Source: DATEDA01 sp963827595 (GTDB taxonomy: Bacteria; Pseudomonadota; Gammaproteobacteria; Burkholderiales; SG8-39). Taken from it: 64,000 nt of DNA. Each line of letters opens with the position of its first letter. Position 1 is the stretch's first letter. The notes under the pieces were generated by a model. It made no database searches. It had not been told where the DNA came from and saw only the letters and a list, made by a program, of their open reading frames with translations. This document shows positions 8,542 to 16,589 of this stretch, piece after piece. Made by a program: the position numbers and the translations under genes. The DNA lies in the NCBI GenBank assembly GCA_963827595.1, contig CAWHBT010000003.1, positions 62,001-126,000 on the forward strand, given 5' to 3'.

Positions 8542-9421
8542 ATGTCGAAGTTCGTAATCTCGCCGCATTTTCGGCTGCAGGAATGGGTCGCCGAAGAGAA
8601 GGGCTACTTCCGCGACGAGGGCCTGGAGTACGAGTTTCGCGACAACTACGGACCCGGCGACGCGGCGGTGAAGCACGCGACGCCCGACAAGGTGGGCGCG
8701 TACCAGAGCTTCGAGCAGGGGCGCGCGTGCGACGTGAGCGGCGCCTGCCACTGGACGGTGAACGTGGCGGCGTCCACCGGGCACGGCAAGCTCTACGCCG
8801 ACGCGTACTCCGTCTCGCCCGCCGCCGTGTTCGTGCCGCCGGAGTCGACGGTCAGGACCCCGCAAGACCTCAAGGGCGTGACGATCTCGGTCGGGCCACC
8901 AGTCGGGCAGCCACTACGCGACGATCCAGGCGCTCGAGCAGTACATGCCGCTCGACGACATCAAGCTCTCGTTCGCCGACGGGCTGCTGTTCCGGCGCAT
9001 GGAGCTCGCGGTCGACCGCAAGATCCCCGCGGTATCGCTGTTCAGCGGGCCGTACTACTTCCTCGAGCAGCTCGGCTTCCGCAAGATCATCGACACCACC
9101 TTCATGATGGCGACGATGGTCACCGGCAGCCCGGACCCGGAAGACATCCGCAAGTTCTTCCGTGCGCTTCGCCGGGCGCAGCGCGACATCGATCTGCGGC
9201 CGGAGCTCTACACCCACTACTACAGGAAGGAGTTTCCGGCGCGGTTCCTCGATCAGCTCGACACCCGTCGCTGGGGGCCCGGCGAGCGCATCGTGTTCGA
9301 GCCGTACACGAAGGAGGTGTTCGAGGAGTCCTTCGAGTGGATCGCGAAGCGCGGGATCTTCCCGGAAGGCACCATGGGCGCCGGCCGGTACGAGGATGCG
9401 GTGATCTCGAGCGCGGCGTAG
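8542..9421 (+). pseudogene. ABC-transporter substrate-binding-like protein (NMT1/SsuA-like), one frameshift
   Basis: The coding sequence is split by one frameshift. The first frame runs MSKFVISPHFRLQEWVAEEK to LKGVTISVG (ending near 8892). The second frame continues HQSGSHYATIQALEQYM to AGRYEDAVISSAA and stops at 9421. The junction is in the run ggtcgggccacc near 8893-8897, where one C appears extra. Joined, the protein is about 292 residues and resembles periplasmic-binding-protein-like proteins of the nitrate/sulfonate/taurine group. It lacks a signal peptide, which suggests a cytoplasmic enzyme-like relative or an annotation start that is too late. The ATG at 8542 has GAGGAG 6-10 bases upstream. 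No ABC permease or ATPase gene is adjacent. Confidence 0.72.
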
Positions 9422-9521
9422 GTCGCCGCGCCATCGCCTTGATTTCGAGGGAAAGCTGGATGCCGCGCCGCAGCATCGGTGGGCGGCAGTTGCGGCCGCC
9501 ACGGCTCGAGGACTAGAGTCT

Positions 9522-9541
9522 GTCGCTACCCTGTTAGCGAC
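9522..9541. promoter_or_regulatory. Inverted repeat in the leader of the ior-sox operon
   Basis: GTCGCTA (9522-9528) and TAGCGAC (9535-9541) form a perfect 7-bp dyad around a 6-base centre, 30 bp before the first ATG of the ior-sox operon and upstream of its AAGGAGGAG ribosome site. It could be an operator, or a weak stem separating this operon from the preceding gene. There is no T-run, so it is not a classical terminator. Confidence 0.35.
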
Positions 9542-9570
9542 TTCGCGGCGTCAGAACAAGGAGGAGACAC

Positions 9571-10020
9571 ATGATCAGCCTCACCATCAACGGCAGGACC
9601 CAGCAGATCGACGTCGACCCGAACACGCCGCTGCTCTGGGTGATCCGGGAGCAGGTCGGCCTCACCGGCACCAAGTACGGCTGTGGCATCGCCCAGTGCG
9701 GCGCCTGTACGGTTCACGTCGACGGCGCCGCCGTGCGCTCGTGCGCAATGCCCGTCAGCGCGGTCGCCGGCAAGCAGATCATCACGATTGAAGGCCTTGC
9801 CCCGGGCGACGTCCTGCACAAGGTGCAGAAGGCCTGGGTCGATCACGACGTGCCGCAGTGCGGCTATTGCCAGACCGGCATGATCATGGCGGTCGCGGCG
9901 CTCCTCCGGCAGAAGGCAAGGCCGACCGACGCCGACATCGACGCCACCATCACCAATATCTGCCGCTGCGGCACCTTCCAGCAGGTGCGCGAGGCGATCC
10001 ACGCCGCGGCCAAGGCGTAA
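9571..10020 (+). CDS. [2Fe-2S] subunit of isoquinoline 1-oxidoreductase-type Mo hydroxylase (IorA-like)
   Basis: A 149-residue iron-sulfur subunit of the xanthine-oxidase superfamily. The N-terminal plant-type ferredoxin domain has YGCGIAQCGACTVHVDG followed by a fourth cysteine in VRSCAMPV. The C-terminal four-helix domain carries the second cluster, CGYCQTGM and ICRCGTFQQVREAI. It transfers electrons from the molybdopterin subunit encoded 12 bp downstream to a cytochrome or quinone. The ATG at 9571 has AAGGAGGAG 7-14 bases upstream, one of the strongest ribosome sites in the window. It is the first gene of a six-gene run, ior-ior-soxX-soxY-soxZ-soxA, with very small gaps. It has no signal of its own, so it is probably exported by hitch-hiking with the Tat-signal-bearing partner. 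Confidence 0.92.
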   Translation: MISLTINGRTQQIDVDPNTPLLWVIREQVGLTGTKYGCGIAQCGACTVHVDGAAVRSCAMPVSAVAGKQIITIEGLAPGDVLHKVQKAWVDHDVPQCGYCQTGMIMAVAALLRQKARPTDADIDATITNICRCGTFQQVREAIHAAAKA

Positions 10021-10032
10021 GGGGAGCGAGCC

Positions 10033-12220
10033 ATGACATTCAACCCGAAAATCGATCGCCGCACCTTCCTCGTCAGCAGCGCCGCCGTCGGCGGAGGCCT
10101 TGCGCTCGGCCTGCGGCTCCCGTTCGGCCCCGAAGTCGTGCGCGCCCAGGACGGCTCGCCCGAGCTCAACGCCTGGGTCGTGATCCGGCCGGACGACACC
10201 GTGGTCATCCGGGTTGCGCGCTCCGAGATGGGGCAGGGCACGCTCACCGGCCTCGCCCAGCTCGTCGCCGAGGAGCTCGAATGCGACTGGTCGAAGGTGA
10301 CGACCGAGTACCCGACGCCCGGCCAGAGCGTCGCGCGCAAGCGCGTCTGGGGCGACTTCTCGACCGGCGGCAGCCGCGGCATCCGGATGTCGCACGAGTA
10401 CGTGCGCCAAGGGTGGCGCTACGGCGCGCGAGATGCTGATCCAGGCCGCCGCCGACCAATGGAAGGTTCCGGCCTCCGAGTGCAGCGCGGCGGCGAGCGT
10501 CATCACGCACAAGCCCTCGGGACGCACCACGACCTACGGCAAGGTGGCGGAAGCCGCGGCCAAGCTCCCGCAGCCGAAGGACGTGCCGCTCAAGGATCCG
10601 AAGACCTGGAAGATCGCCGGTAAGCCGGTGAAGCGGCTCGACACGATGGACAAAGTCACCGGCAAGCAGGTGTACGGGTTCGACCTCAAGCTGCCCGGAA
10701 TGCTCAACGCCGCGATCAAGGACTGCCCGGTGTTCGGCGGCAAGGTGAAGAGCTTCGACGCCGCCAAGGTCACGGGCATGAAAGGCGTGAGGGGAGTCGT
10801 GCCGGTCGGCGACTCGGCGGTGGCGGTGGTGGCCGACACCTGGTGGCAGGCGAAGACCGCGCTCGACGCGCTGCCGATCGTCTGGGACGAGGGCGAGAAC
10901 GCCAAAGTGTCGAGCGCTTCGATCGCCGAAATCCTGAAGGCCGGCCTCGACGCCCCGCAGGCGTTCGTCGGCAATCAGAACGGCGACGCCAGAGCCGCGC
11001 TCGCCGGCGCCGCGCGGAAGGTCGAGGCGGTCTACGCCTATCCGTTCCAGAACCACGCGCCGATGGAGCCGATGAACGCGACCGCGCGCTACACGCCCGA
11101 CCGGTGCGAGGTGTGGGTGCCGACGCAGGACGGCGAAGGATCGTTCGCAGCGCTGCTGGCGGCATCCGGCCTGCCGGCCGACAAGTGCGAGGTGTACAAG
11201 ATCAACCTCGGCGGCGGCTTCGGCCGGCGCGGCGCCTTCCAGGACTACGTGACGCAGGCGGTGCAGATCGCCAAGCAGATGCCCGGCACGCCGGTGAAGC
11301 TGCTGTGGTCGCGCGAGGAGGACATGCTGCACGGCCGGTACCACCCGGTCATGCAGTGCAAGCTGGTCGGTGGATTCGATGCGAACAACAACCTGACCGG
11401 ACTGCACATGCGGCTCTCGGGCCAGTCGATCCTCGCCGCGGTGCGCCCGGCGATCGTGGAGAAGGAGAAAGGGCGCGACCCGCTCACCTTCCAGGGCTTG
11501 GCCGACGCCGGCGAGCACTCGTTCGGCTACACCGTCCCGAACCTGCTGATCGACCACGCGATGCGCAACACGCACGTGCCGCCGGGGTTCTGGCGCGGTG
11601 TCAACATCAACCAGAACGCCGTCTTCATCGAGTGCTTCATGGACGAGCTGGCGCACGCGGTCGGCCAGGACCCGCTCGAGTTCCGGCGCAAGAACATGGC
11701 CGGCCATCCGCGCAACCTCGGCGTGCTGAACGCCGTGGCCGAGCGCATCGGCTGGGGCAAGCCCGCGCCGCGGGGCATCCATCGCGGGCTCGCGCAGATG
11801 AAGTCGTTCAACAGCTTCGTCGCGGCGGCGGCCGAGATCTCGGTCGAGGGCGGCAACAAGATCAAGGTCCATCGGATCGTTGCCGCAACCGACCCGGGTT
11901 ATGCCGTCAATCCGGCCCAGATCGAACGGCAAGTCGCCGGTTCGTTCGTCTACGGCCTGTCGGCGCTGTTCATGCAGGAATGTACCGTCAAGGGCGGCCG
12001 CATCGAGCAGGACAACTTCCACACCTACAACTCGATGCGCATCGCGCAGATGCCGAAGGTCGAGACGATCATCATGCCGACCGGCGGCACGATCTGGGGC
12101 GGAATCGGCGAGCCGACGATCTGCGTGGCCGCGCCGGCGGTGCTGAACGCGTTCTTCGCGGCGACGGGCAAGCGCATCCGCTCGGTGCCGCTGAAGAACC
12201 ACGGCATACAGATGGCGTAA
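10033..12220 (+). pseudogene. Molybdopterin subunit of isoquinoline 1-oxidoreductase-type hydroxylase (IorB-like), one frameshift
   Basis: The large catalytic subunit, about 728 residues when the two frames are joined. It begins with a twin-arginine signal (DRRTFLVSSAAVGGGLALG), so the enzyme is periplasmic. It then shows the IorB opening LNAWVVIRPDDTVVIRVARSEMGQGTLT and FSTGGSRGIRMSHEYVRQ. The frame breaks at 10411-10413 (caagggtgg, one G extra) and resumes GGATAREMLIQAAADQW. The rest is canonical: VEAVYAYPFQNHAPMEPMNATA, LGGGFGRRGAFQDYV, LWSREEDMLHGRY, PPGFWRGVNINQNAVFIE and the C-terminal GGIGEPTICVAAPAVLNA with the catalytic glutamate. The single break in an otherwise perfect gene favours a sequencing error over decay. 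The physiological substrate is unknown. Confidence 0.85.
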
Positions 12221-12224
12221 GAGA

Positions 12225-12683
12225 GTGACGCGGCGGCCCGCGACTGCGGCGGCGGCGTTGGCCGCCGCCGTCGCCGTGGGCCCGTCCGGCCTGGCGCACG
12301 GGGAAGCTCCCGCCTACACGATTGCCGGCGATGCGATCCCGTCGCCGCTCACGGGCGCCAAGGGCGACGCCGCGCGTGGCCGGCAGATCATCGTCAACCG
12401 GCAGGTCGGCCTGTGCCTGCTCTGCCACGGCGGACCGTTCCCGGAGGAGCGCTTCCAGGGCACGATCGGGCCGGACCTCAAGGGCACTGCCGCGAGATTG
12501 TCGGAAGGCCAGATCAGGCTCAGAATTGTCGATGCAAGCCGGGTCAATCCGGGCACCATCATGCCGGCCTATTTCCGAACCGAGGGGCTGACGCGGGTCG
12601 CGCCGGCCTTTCGCGGCAAGCCGGTGCTGACCGCGGGCGAGATCGAGGATGTCGTCGCTTTCCTGCTGACCTTGCGCGACTAG
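12225..12683 (+). CDS. soxX: SoxX-like monohaem cytochrome c
   Basis: A 152-residue periplasmic cytochrome with a signal peptide (residues 1 to about 26, ending GLAHG). One haem site, GLCLLCHGG, lies near residue 65, and the SoxX-typical C-terminal half follows: RVNPGTIMPAYF supplying the methionine ligand, then GLTRVAPAFRGKPVLTAGEIEDVVAFLLTL. SoxX pairs with SoxA to attach sulfur substrates oxidatively to the SoxY cysteine. The start is GTG 12225, four bases after the stop of the Mo subunit gene, so translation is coupled. In this position it could also serve as the electron acceptor of the upstream Mo hydroxylase, since many periplasmic IorAB-type enzymes have a cytochrome c partner encoded next to them. 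Confidence 0.88.
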   Translation: MTRRPATAAAALAAAVAVGPSGLAHGEAPAYTIAGDAIPSPLTGAKGDAARGRQIIVNRQVGLCLLCHGGPFPEERFQGTIGPDLKGTAARLSEGQIRLRIVDASRVNPGTIMPAYFRTEGLTRVAPAFRGKPVLTAGEIEDVVAFLLTLRD

Positions 12684-13136
12684 ATGACCTCACGCCGTGA
12701 TTTCCTCATCGCGGCCGTCGGCGGCGTCGGCCTCGCGTCCGCCGCCGGGCAGGCGCGCGCGACGCCCGTCGCGATGCAGGACGCGATCCGCAAGGTGGTC
12801 GGCCAGGCGCAGGTCCGCCCCGGCAGGGTGAAGCTCGACGTTCCGCCGTTGATCGACAACGGCAACGCCGTGCCCCTCTCCGTCACGGTCGAGAGCCCGA
12901 TGACGCCGGCCGACCACGTGAAGTCGATCCATGTCTTCACCGAGAGGAACCCGCAGCCGAACGTGGTGGGCGTCTATCTGGGCCCGCGCTCGGGCCGAGC
13001 GAGCGTCGCGACGCGCGTCCGGCTCGCCGACACGCAGAAGGTGGTGGCGATTGCCGGGCTGAGCGACGGCTCCTTCTGGTCCGACAGCGCGGACGTCGTG
13101 GTCGTGCTCTCGGCGTGCCTCGAGGGGCCGGTATAG
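12684..13136 (+). CDS. soxY: SoxY-like sulfur carrier with atypical C terminus
   Basis: A 150-residue protein with a Tat signal (MTSRRDFLIAAVGGVGLAS) and the SoxY immunoglobulin-like core: VPPLIDNGNAVPLSVTVESPMT, VKSIHVFTERNPQPNVVGVYLGP and VVVVLSACLEGPV. SoxY carries the substrate covalently on a cysteine in a mobile C-terminal arm, classically Gly-Gly-Cys-Gly-Gly. Here the arm reads SACLEGPV: one cysteine is kept, but it is the sixth residue from the end and not flanked by glycines. The gene starts immediately after the soxX stop and is followed with no gap by soxZ. SoxX, Z and A beside it make the family assignment secure, while the arm suggests a different client enzyme or substrate. Confidence 0.88.
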   Translation: MTSRRDFLIAAVGGVGLASAAGQARATPVAMQDAIRKVVGQAQVRPGRVKLDVPPLIDNGNAVPLSVTVESPMTPADHVKSIHVFTERNPQPNVVGVYLGPRSGRASVATRVRLADTQKVVAIAGLSDGSFWSDSADVVVVLSACLEGPV

Positions 13137-13457
13137 ATGGCGAACGCGATCGTCAACGTGCCCGCGCAGGCCAGGCGCGGCGAGGTCATCGAGATCAAGA
13201 CGCTGGTCCGGCACGCGATGGAGACCGGCTTTCGCCGTACCCAGCTCGGCGAAGCGGTGCCGCGTGACATCATCACCCAGTTCGTGTGCACCTACAACGG
13301 CGCGGAGATCTTCCGTGCCGAGCTCCACCCCGCGATCGCCGCGAACCCGCTCATCACGTTCACCACGGTTGCCACCGAGAGCGGCAAGATCGAATTCAGG
13401 TGGGTCGGCGACAACGGCTATGCCGTGACCGAGACCGCCACGATCACCGTCGCGTGA
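13137..13457 (+). CDS. soxZ: SoxZ, partner of the SoxY carrier
   Basis: A 106-residue protein of the SoxZ family. Conserved pieces are RRGEVIEIKTLVRHAMETGFRR, IITQFVCTYNGAEIFRAELHPAIAANPLITF and TESGKIEFRWVGDNGY. SoxZ has no catalytic residues; it forms the heterodimer that presents SoxY to the other Sox enzymes and has no signal peptide, being exported with SoxY. The length matches the family (about 100-110). The ATG at 13137 directly abuts the soxY TAG, and the TGA overlaps the soxA GTG start by four bases, so the four Sox genes are translationally coupled. Confidence 0.92.
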   Translation: MANAIVNVPAQARRGEVIEIKTLVRHAMETGFRRTQLGEAVPRDIITQFVCTYNGAEIFRAELHPAIAANPLITFTTVATESGKIEFRWVGDNGYAVTETATITVA

Positions 13458-14236
13458 GCGCCCGTCGCGGCGCGCGGCTGGCGGCGGTCGTCGGCGTCCT
13501 CCTCGGGTTCGCCGTCGCTGCCGAGATTCCGCTCGCGGAGCGCCGCTCCGGCTACGAGTTCATGGGCCGCGAGACGCGCGCGATGCAGGATGACGACACC
13601 GTCAATCCGGGCATGCTCTGGGTCCTCGACGGCGCGGCGCTGTGGAACCGGAAGAGCGGCGCCGCCGGCCGCGCGTGCGCCGACTGCCATGGCGACGCCG
13701 GCGCGAGCATGAAGGGCGTCGCGACGCGCTACCCGGCCTTCGACGTCGCGCGCCGGCGGCCGGTCAATCTCGAGCAGCGCATCAACATCTGCCGCACCGA
13801 CCGGCAGCAGGCGATGCCGCTCGCGTCCGAAGGCCGGGACCTGCTATCGCTGACCGCCCACGTCGCGCGGCAATCGCGTGGGCTGCCCATCGAGGTCGTG
13901 ATCGACGAGCGAACGAAGCCGTTCCTCGACGCCGGCCGGGAAACGTTCTACCGCCGCCAGGGTCAGCTCAATCTCGCTTGCGCCCAGTGTCATGACGACC
14001 GCTGGGGCGAAAAGCTCGCCGGAAACACCATCCCGCAGGCCCATCCAACCGGATACCCGCTCTACCGGCTCGAGTGGCAGGACCTGGGCTCGCTGCAGCG
14101 CCGGCTGCGCAACTGCTTGGTCGGCATTCGCGCGGAGCCCTACGCGTACGGCGCGCCCGAGTTCGTCGATCTCGAGCTCTACCTCATGTGGCGCGCGCGC
14201 GGGATGAAGCTCGAGGCGCCGGCAGTGCGGCCGTAA
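13454..14236 (+). CDS. soxA: SoxA, dihaem L-cysteine S-thiosulfotransferase subunit
   Basis: A 260-residue periplasmic cytochrome. After a signal peptide (ARLAAVVGVLLGFAVA) it has two haem sites, RACADCHGD near residue 75 and LACAQCHDD near residue 175. The SoxA-specific INICRTDRQQAMPL segment and the C-terminal LRNCLVGIRAEPYAYGAPE follow; the cysteine of the latter is in the position of the catalytic haem-ligating cysteine. With SoxX it oxidatively couples a sulfur compound to the SoxY cysteine. It starts at GTG 13454, overlapping the soxZ stop. No soxB, soxC or soxD gene follows; the next gene is a Bug-type binding protein after 20 bp. Confidence 0.9.
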   Translation: MSARRGARLAAVVGVLLGFAVAAEIPLAERRSGYEFMGRETRAMQDDDTVNPGMLWVLDGAALWNRKSGAAGRACADCHGDAGASMKGVATRYPAFDVARRRPVNLEQRINICRTDRQQAMPLASEGRDLLSLTAHVARQSRGLPIEVVIDERTKPFLDAGRETFYRRQGQLNLACAQCHDDRWGEKLAGNTIPQAHPTGYPLYRLEWQDLGSLQRRLRNCLVGIRAEPYAYGAPEFVDLELYLMWRARGMKLEAPAVRP

Positions 14237-14256
14237 CGATGAGCCAGGAGGTACCG

Positions 14257-15228
14257 ATGACCAGAGCGATCGTCTTCGCCGCCGGCCTCGCGGCGGCGCT
14301 CGGCGCGATGCCGGCGGCGGTCGCAGCCGACTATCCAACGCGGCCGATAACCCTCGTGCTCGGCTTCTCCCCGGGCGGGCCGAGCGACGTGGTGGCGCGC
14401 GTCATCAGCGTAAAGGCCGCACAGCTCCTCGGCCAGCGGCTGGTGATCGACAACCGTCCCGGCGCCGGCGGCAACATCGCCGGCGAATACGTCGCGCGCG
14501 CGGCGCCCGACGGCTACACGCTGCTGCTCGGCAACAGCGGCATCCTCGCGACCAACATCAGCCTCTACCAGAAGACTGGCTTCGATCCGATCCGGGACTT
14601 CCAGCCGATCACGCTGGTCGGCGTCCAGGCCAACGTCCTCTACGTGCATCCATCGGTGCCCGCTCGATCGCTCGCCGAGCTGATCGAGTACGCCAGGGCC
14701 AACCCGCGCAAGCTCAACTACGCCTCCGGCGGCCACGGCACTCCCGGCCACCTCGCCGGCGAGCTGTTCAAGACGGAGGCGAAGATCGACATCGTCCACG
14801 TGCCGTACAAGGGCACCGGGCCGGCCCTGCAGGACGTGCTCGCCGGGCACGTGCAGATGGGGTTCTCGGCGGTCGCGCCGGTCGGCCCGCACATCCAGAG
14901 CGGGGCGGTGCGGCCGCTCGCGGTCACGACGCTCCAGCGTACGGCGCTCCTGCCCGATGTGGCCACCATCTCGGAGCTGGCGATCCCCGGCTTCGAGGCG
15001 ACGACCTGGCACGGGCTCGTCGCGCCGGCGGGGACGCCGCAGGAGGTCATTGCAACGCTCCACCGCGCTCTGGTTGCGACCTTGAACGACCCCGAGGTGC
15101 GCAAGTCGCTGACCAGCCTCGGCGTGGATGTCGTCGGGAACACTCCCGCGGAGCTCGCCGCCTACATCCGGGCCGAGATCCCGAAATGGGCGGCGATCGT
15201 GAAGGCGTCGGGCGCGAAGCTCGAGTGA
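14257..15228 (+). CDS. Bug/TctC-type binding protein behind soxA
   Basis: A 323-residue Bug-family periplasmic binding protein: signal peptide MTRAIVFAAGLAAALGAMPAAVAA, then YPTRPITLVLGFSPGGPSDVVAR, IDNRPGAGGNIAGEYVA, APDGYTLLLGNS, SGGHGTPGHLAGELFK and VHVPYKGTGPALQDVLAGHVQ. I chose the ATG at 14257, because AGGAGGT lies 5-11 bases upstream; an ATG at 14239 in the same frame has no ribosome site. It begins 20 bp after the soxA stop, so it is probably the last gene of the ior-sox operon. If so, its ligand may be the carboxylated compound the operon processes; this is inference, as Bug genes are often inserted into catabolic operons. Confidence 0.9.
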   Translation: MTRAIVFAAGLAAALGAMPAAVAADYPTRPITLVLGFSPGGPSDVVARVISVKAAQLLGQRLVIDNRPGAGGNIAGEYVARAAPDGYTLLLGNSGILATNISLYQKTGFDPIRDFQPITLVGVQANVLYVHPSVPARSLAELIEYARANPRKLNYASGGHGTPGHLAGELFKTEAKIDIVHVPYKGTGPALQDVLAGHVQMGFSAVAPVGPHIQSGAVRPLAVTTLQRTALLPDVATISELAIPGFEATTWHGLVAPAGTPQEVIATLHRALVATLNDPEVRKSLTSLGVDVVGNTPAELAAYIRAEIPKWAAIVKASGAKLE

Positions 15229-15281
15229 CGCGCCGGCGCATCCAGCGTAGGGCCGGGATCCCGTCTGAGATTCCCCTTTTC

Positions 15282-15503
15282 TCAGAGCGCTACAAACGTG
15301 CCCACCGCCCACCACACCATCAGCGCAACCGCGCCGACGAGCACGGCCGACGCGGCGAGACGCAGCGCGAGATGATCGGAGGCGGTCGGCGCACGAGCCC
15401 GTGACGCCACTCGACGTGCGTTTGCAGTAGGCGATTCGCGTTGCGTTGATCCAGAAGCCAGAGGTGGGCGTTGCGGCGGAATAAGGACGGCGTCGTGTCT
15501 CAC
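15282..15503 (-). CDS. Small hypothetical membrane protein
   Basis: A 73-codon frame starting at GTG 15503 with GGAG about 9 bases upstream. The N-terminal 45 residues are basic and of low complexity. The last 27 (LAASAVLVGAVALMVWWAVGTFVAL) form one strong transmembrane segment ending at the stop, giving a tail-anchored layout. It follows the methyltransferase gene on the same strand after 22 bp. I do not recognise the family. The hydrophobic segment and ribosome site argue for a real gene, but the evidence is modest. Confidence 0.45.
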   Translation of the reverse strand: MRHDAVLIPPQRPPLASGSTQRESPTANARRVASRARAPTASDHLALRLAASAVLVGAVALMVWWAVGTFVAL

Positions 15504-15525
15504 GGTTCGCTCTCCGATGGTGAAC

Positions 15526-16587
15526 TCAGCAAGGCAAAGCTTCGACGACGCTGAATCCCAGCGCAGTCGGGCGAATTCGGGTGACCTTGAACCTCGAGGA
15601 TGCGAGCAGGCCGCGGAACTCTGCTTCCGTTCGTTCTCGCCCGCCTAGCACGACGAGCATGTTCAGATCCGACCAGGCCATCACCTGGTGTTCAAGCGAT
15701 GGTTTCAACCGGGCCGATATGATCCGCTCCACGATCAGGAGTTTCGCGTGCTCCGGCATTGCTCGGCGGCAGTTGCGCAGGATGACGGCGCTCCGGTGGT
15801 CGGGCCAGTCATGGAGGACGCTCTTCAGGAGGTAGATATCTCCTCCGCCCGGCACTGAGTCGAAGAAACTGCCAGCGACGAGCTCGAAGCGATCGACTGG
15901 CCCCGCTTCCTCCAGCCGTTTCCGCGCGCCCTCGATGGCTTGAGGGAGATCGAAGAGGATGCCCCGCATCTGCGGATCGACTTCGAGGATCGCCGCAAGC
16001 AGCTCCCCGTAGCCGCCACCGACATCGATGATTCGCTTCATTCCGGAGAAGTCGTAGGCACGAACGACTTCACTCGAGACGAGCCGCGTGAGCTCGACCA
16101 TGGCGTGATTGAAGATCCCGGCAGCCTCCGCGTCGTTTCTTGCGAATCGGTCGCCCGCCGTCGCGGCGAGCGATTCCCTGTTGCTCTCGCCCGTCCGGAC
16201 ACTATGTAGAAGGTTTCCCCAGACCGGCCAGAGGTACCTGCCCCACCAGATCGTCCAGGACCGGAGCGAGCTCGGCGCGTCGGCGCGCAGCAGCGAGCCC
16301 ATGGGCCGGAGCGCGAAGGAACCGTCATCGAGCTCGGTGCAGAGATCGAGGCTCGCGAGCGCCCGCATCAGCCGGCGCAAGGCGGGCGCTTCACATTCGG
16401 TAGATCGTGCGAGCTCCTCCACGTCCTTGGGCCCGTCCACGAGCAGGTCGGCGATGCGAAGCTCGGCGGCGACACACGTCGCCTGCGACATCCAGCTGCC
16501 GCTCACGATTTCGACCAGCCTGGCGACGCGGACCGCGGGCTCCTGGTCCGATACGCTGCTTGCTTCCGGCACGCGCAGAGGCTTCAT
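15526..16587 (-). CDS. O-methyltransferase of the acetylserotonin/caffeate type
   Basis: A 353-residue SAM-dependent methyltransferase. The N-terminal winged-helix dimerisation domain (residues 20-105, LRIADLLVDGPKDVEELARSTE) is followed by the catalytic domain: IIDVGGGYGELLAAILE (SAM motif I), GILFDLPQAIEGARKRL, and LLKSVLHDWPDHRSAVILRNC with the catalytic-region HDW. It belongs to the same family as the gene at 25083. The substrate is probably a phenol or hydroxylated aromatic. The ATG at 16587 overlaps the region of the Bug gene stop (16590), so the two may be translationally coupled. The G+C content around 15.5-16.5 kb looks somewhat lower than its neighbours and may indicate separate acquisition. 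Confidence 0.88.
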   Translation of the reverse strand: MKPLRVPEASSVSDQEPAVRVARLVEIVSGSWMSQATCVAAELRIADLLVDGPKDVEELARSTECEAPALRRLMRALASLDLCTELDDGSFALRPMGSLLRADAPSSLRSWTIWWGRYLWPVWGNLLHSVRTGESNRESLAATAGDRFARNDAEAAGIFNHAMVELTRLVSSEVVRAYDFSGMKRIIDVGGGYGELLAAILEVDPQMRGILFDLPQAIEGARKRLEEAGPVDRFELVAGSFFDSVPGGGDIYLLKSVLHDWPDHRSAVILRNCRRAMPEHAKLLIVERIISARLKPSLEHQVMAWSDLNMLVVLGGRERTEAEFRGLLASSRFKVTRIRPTALGFSVVEALPC

Positions 16588-16589
16588 GA

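Noticed and set aside
9571..15228. Complete thiosulfate-oxidising Sox system
   Set aside because: soxB, soxC and soxD are missing from the window and the SoxY arm is atypical, so full thiosulfate oxidation cannot be claimed.
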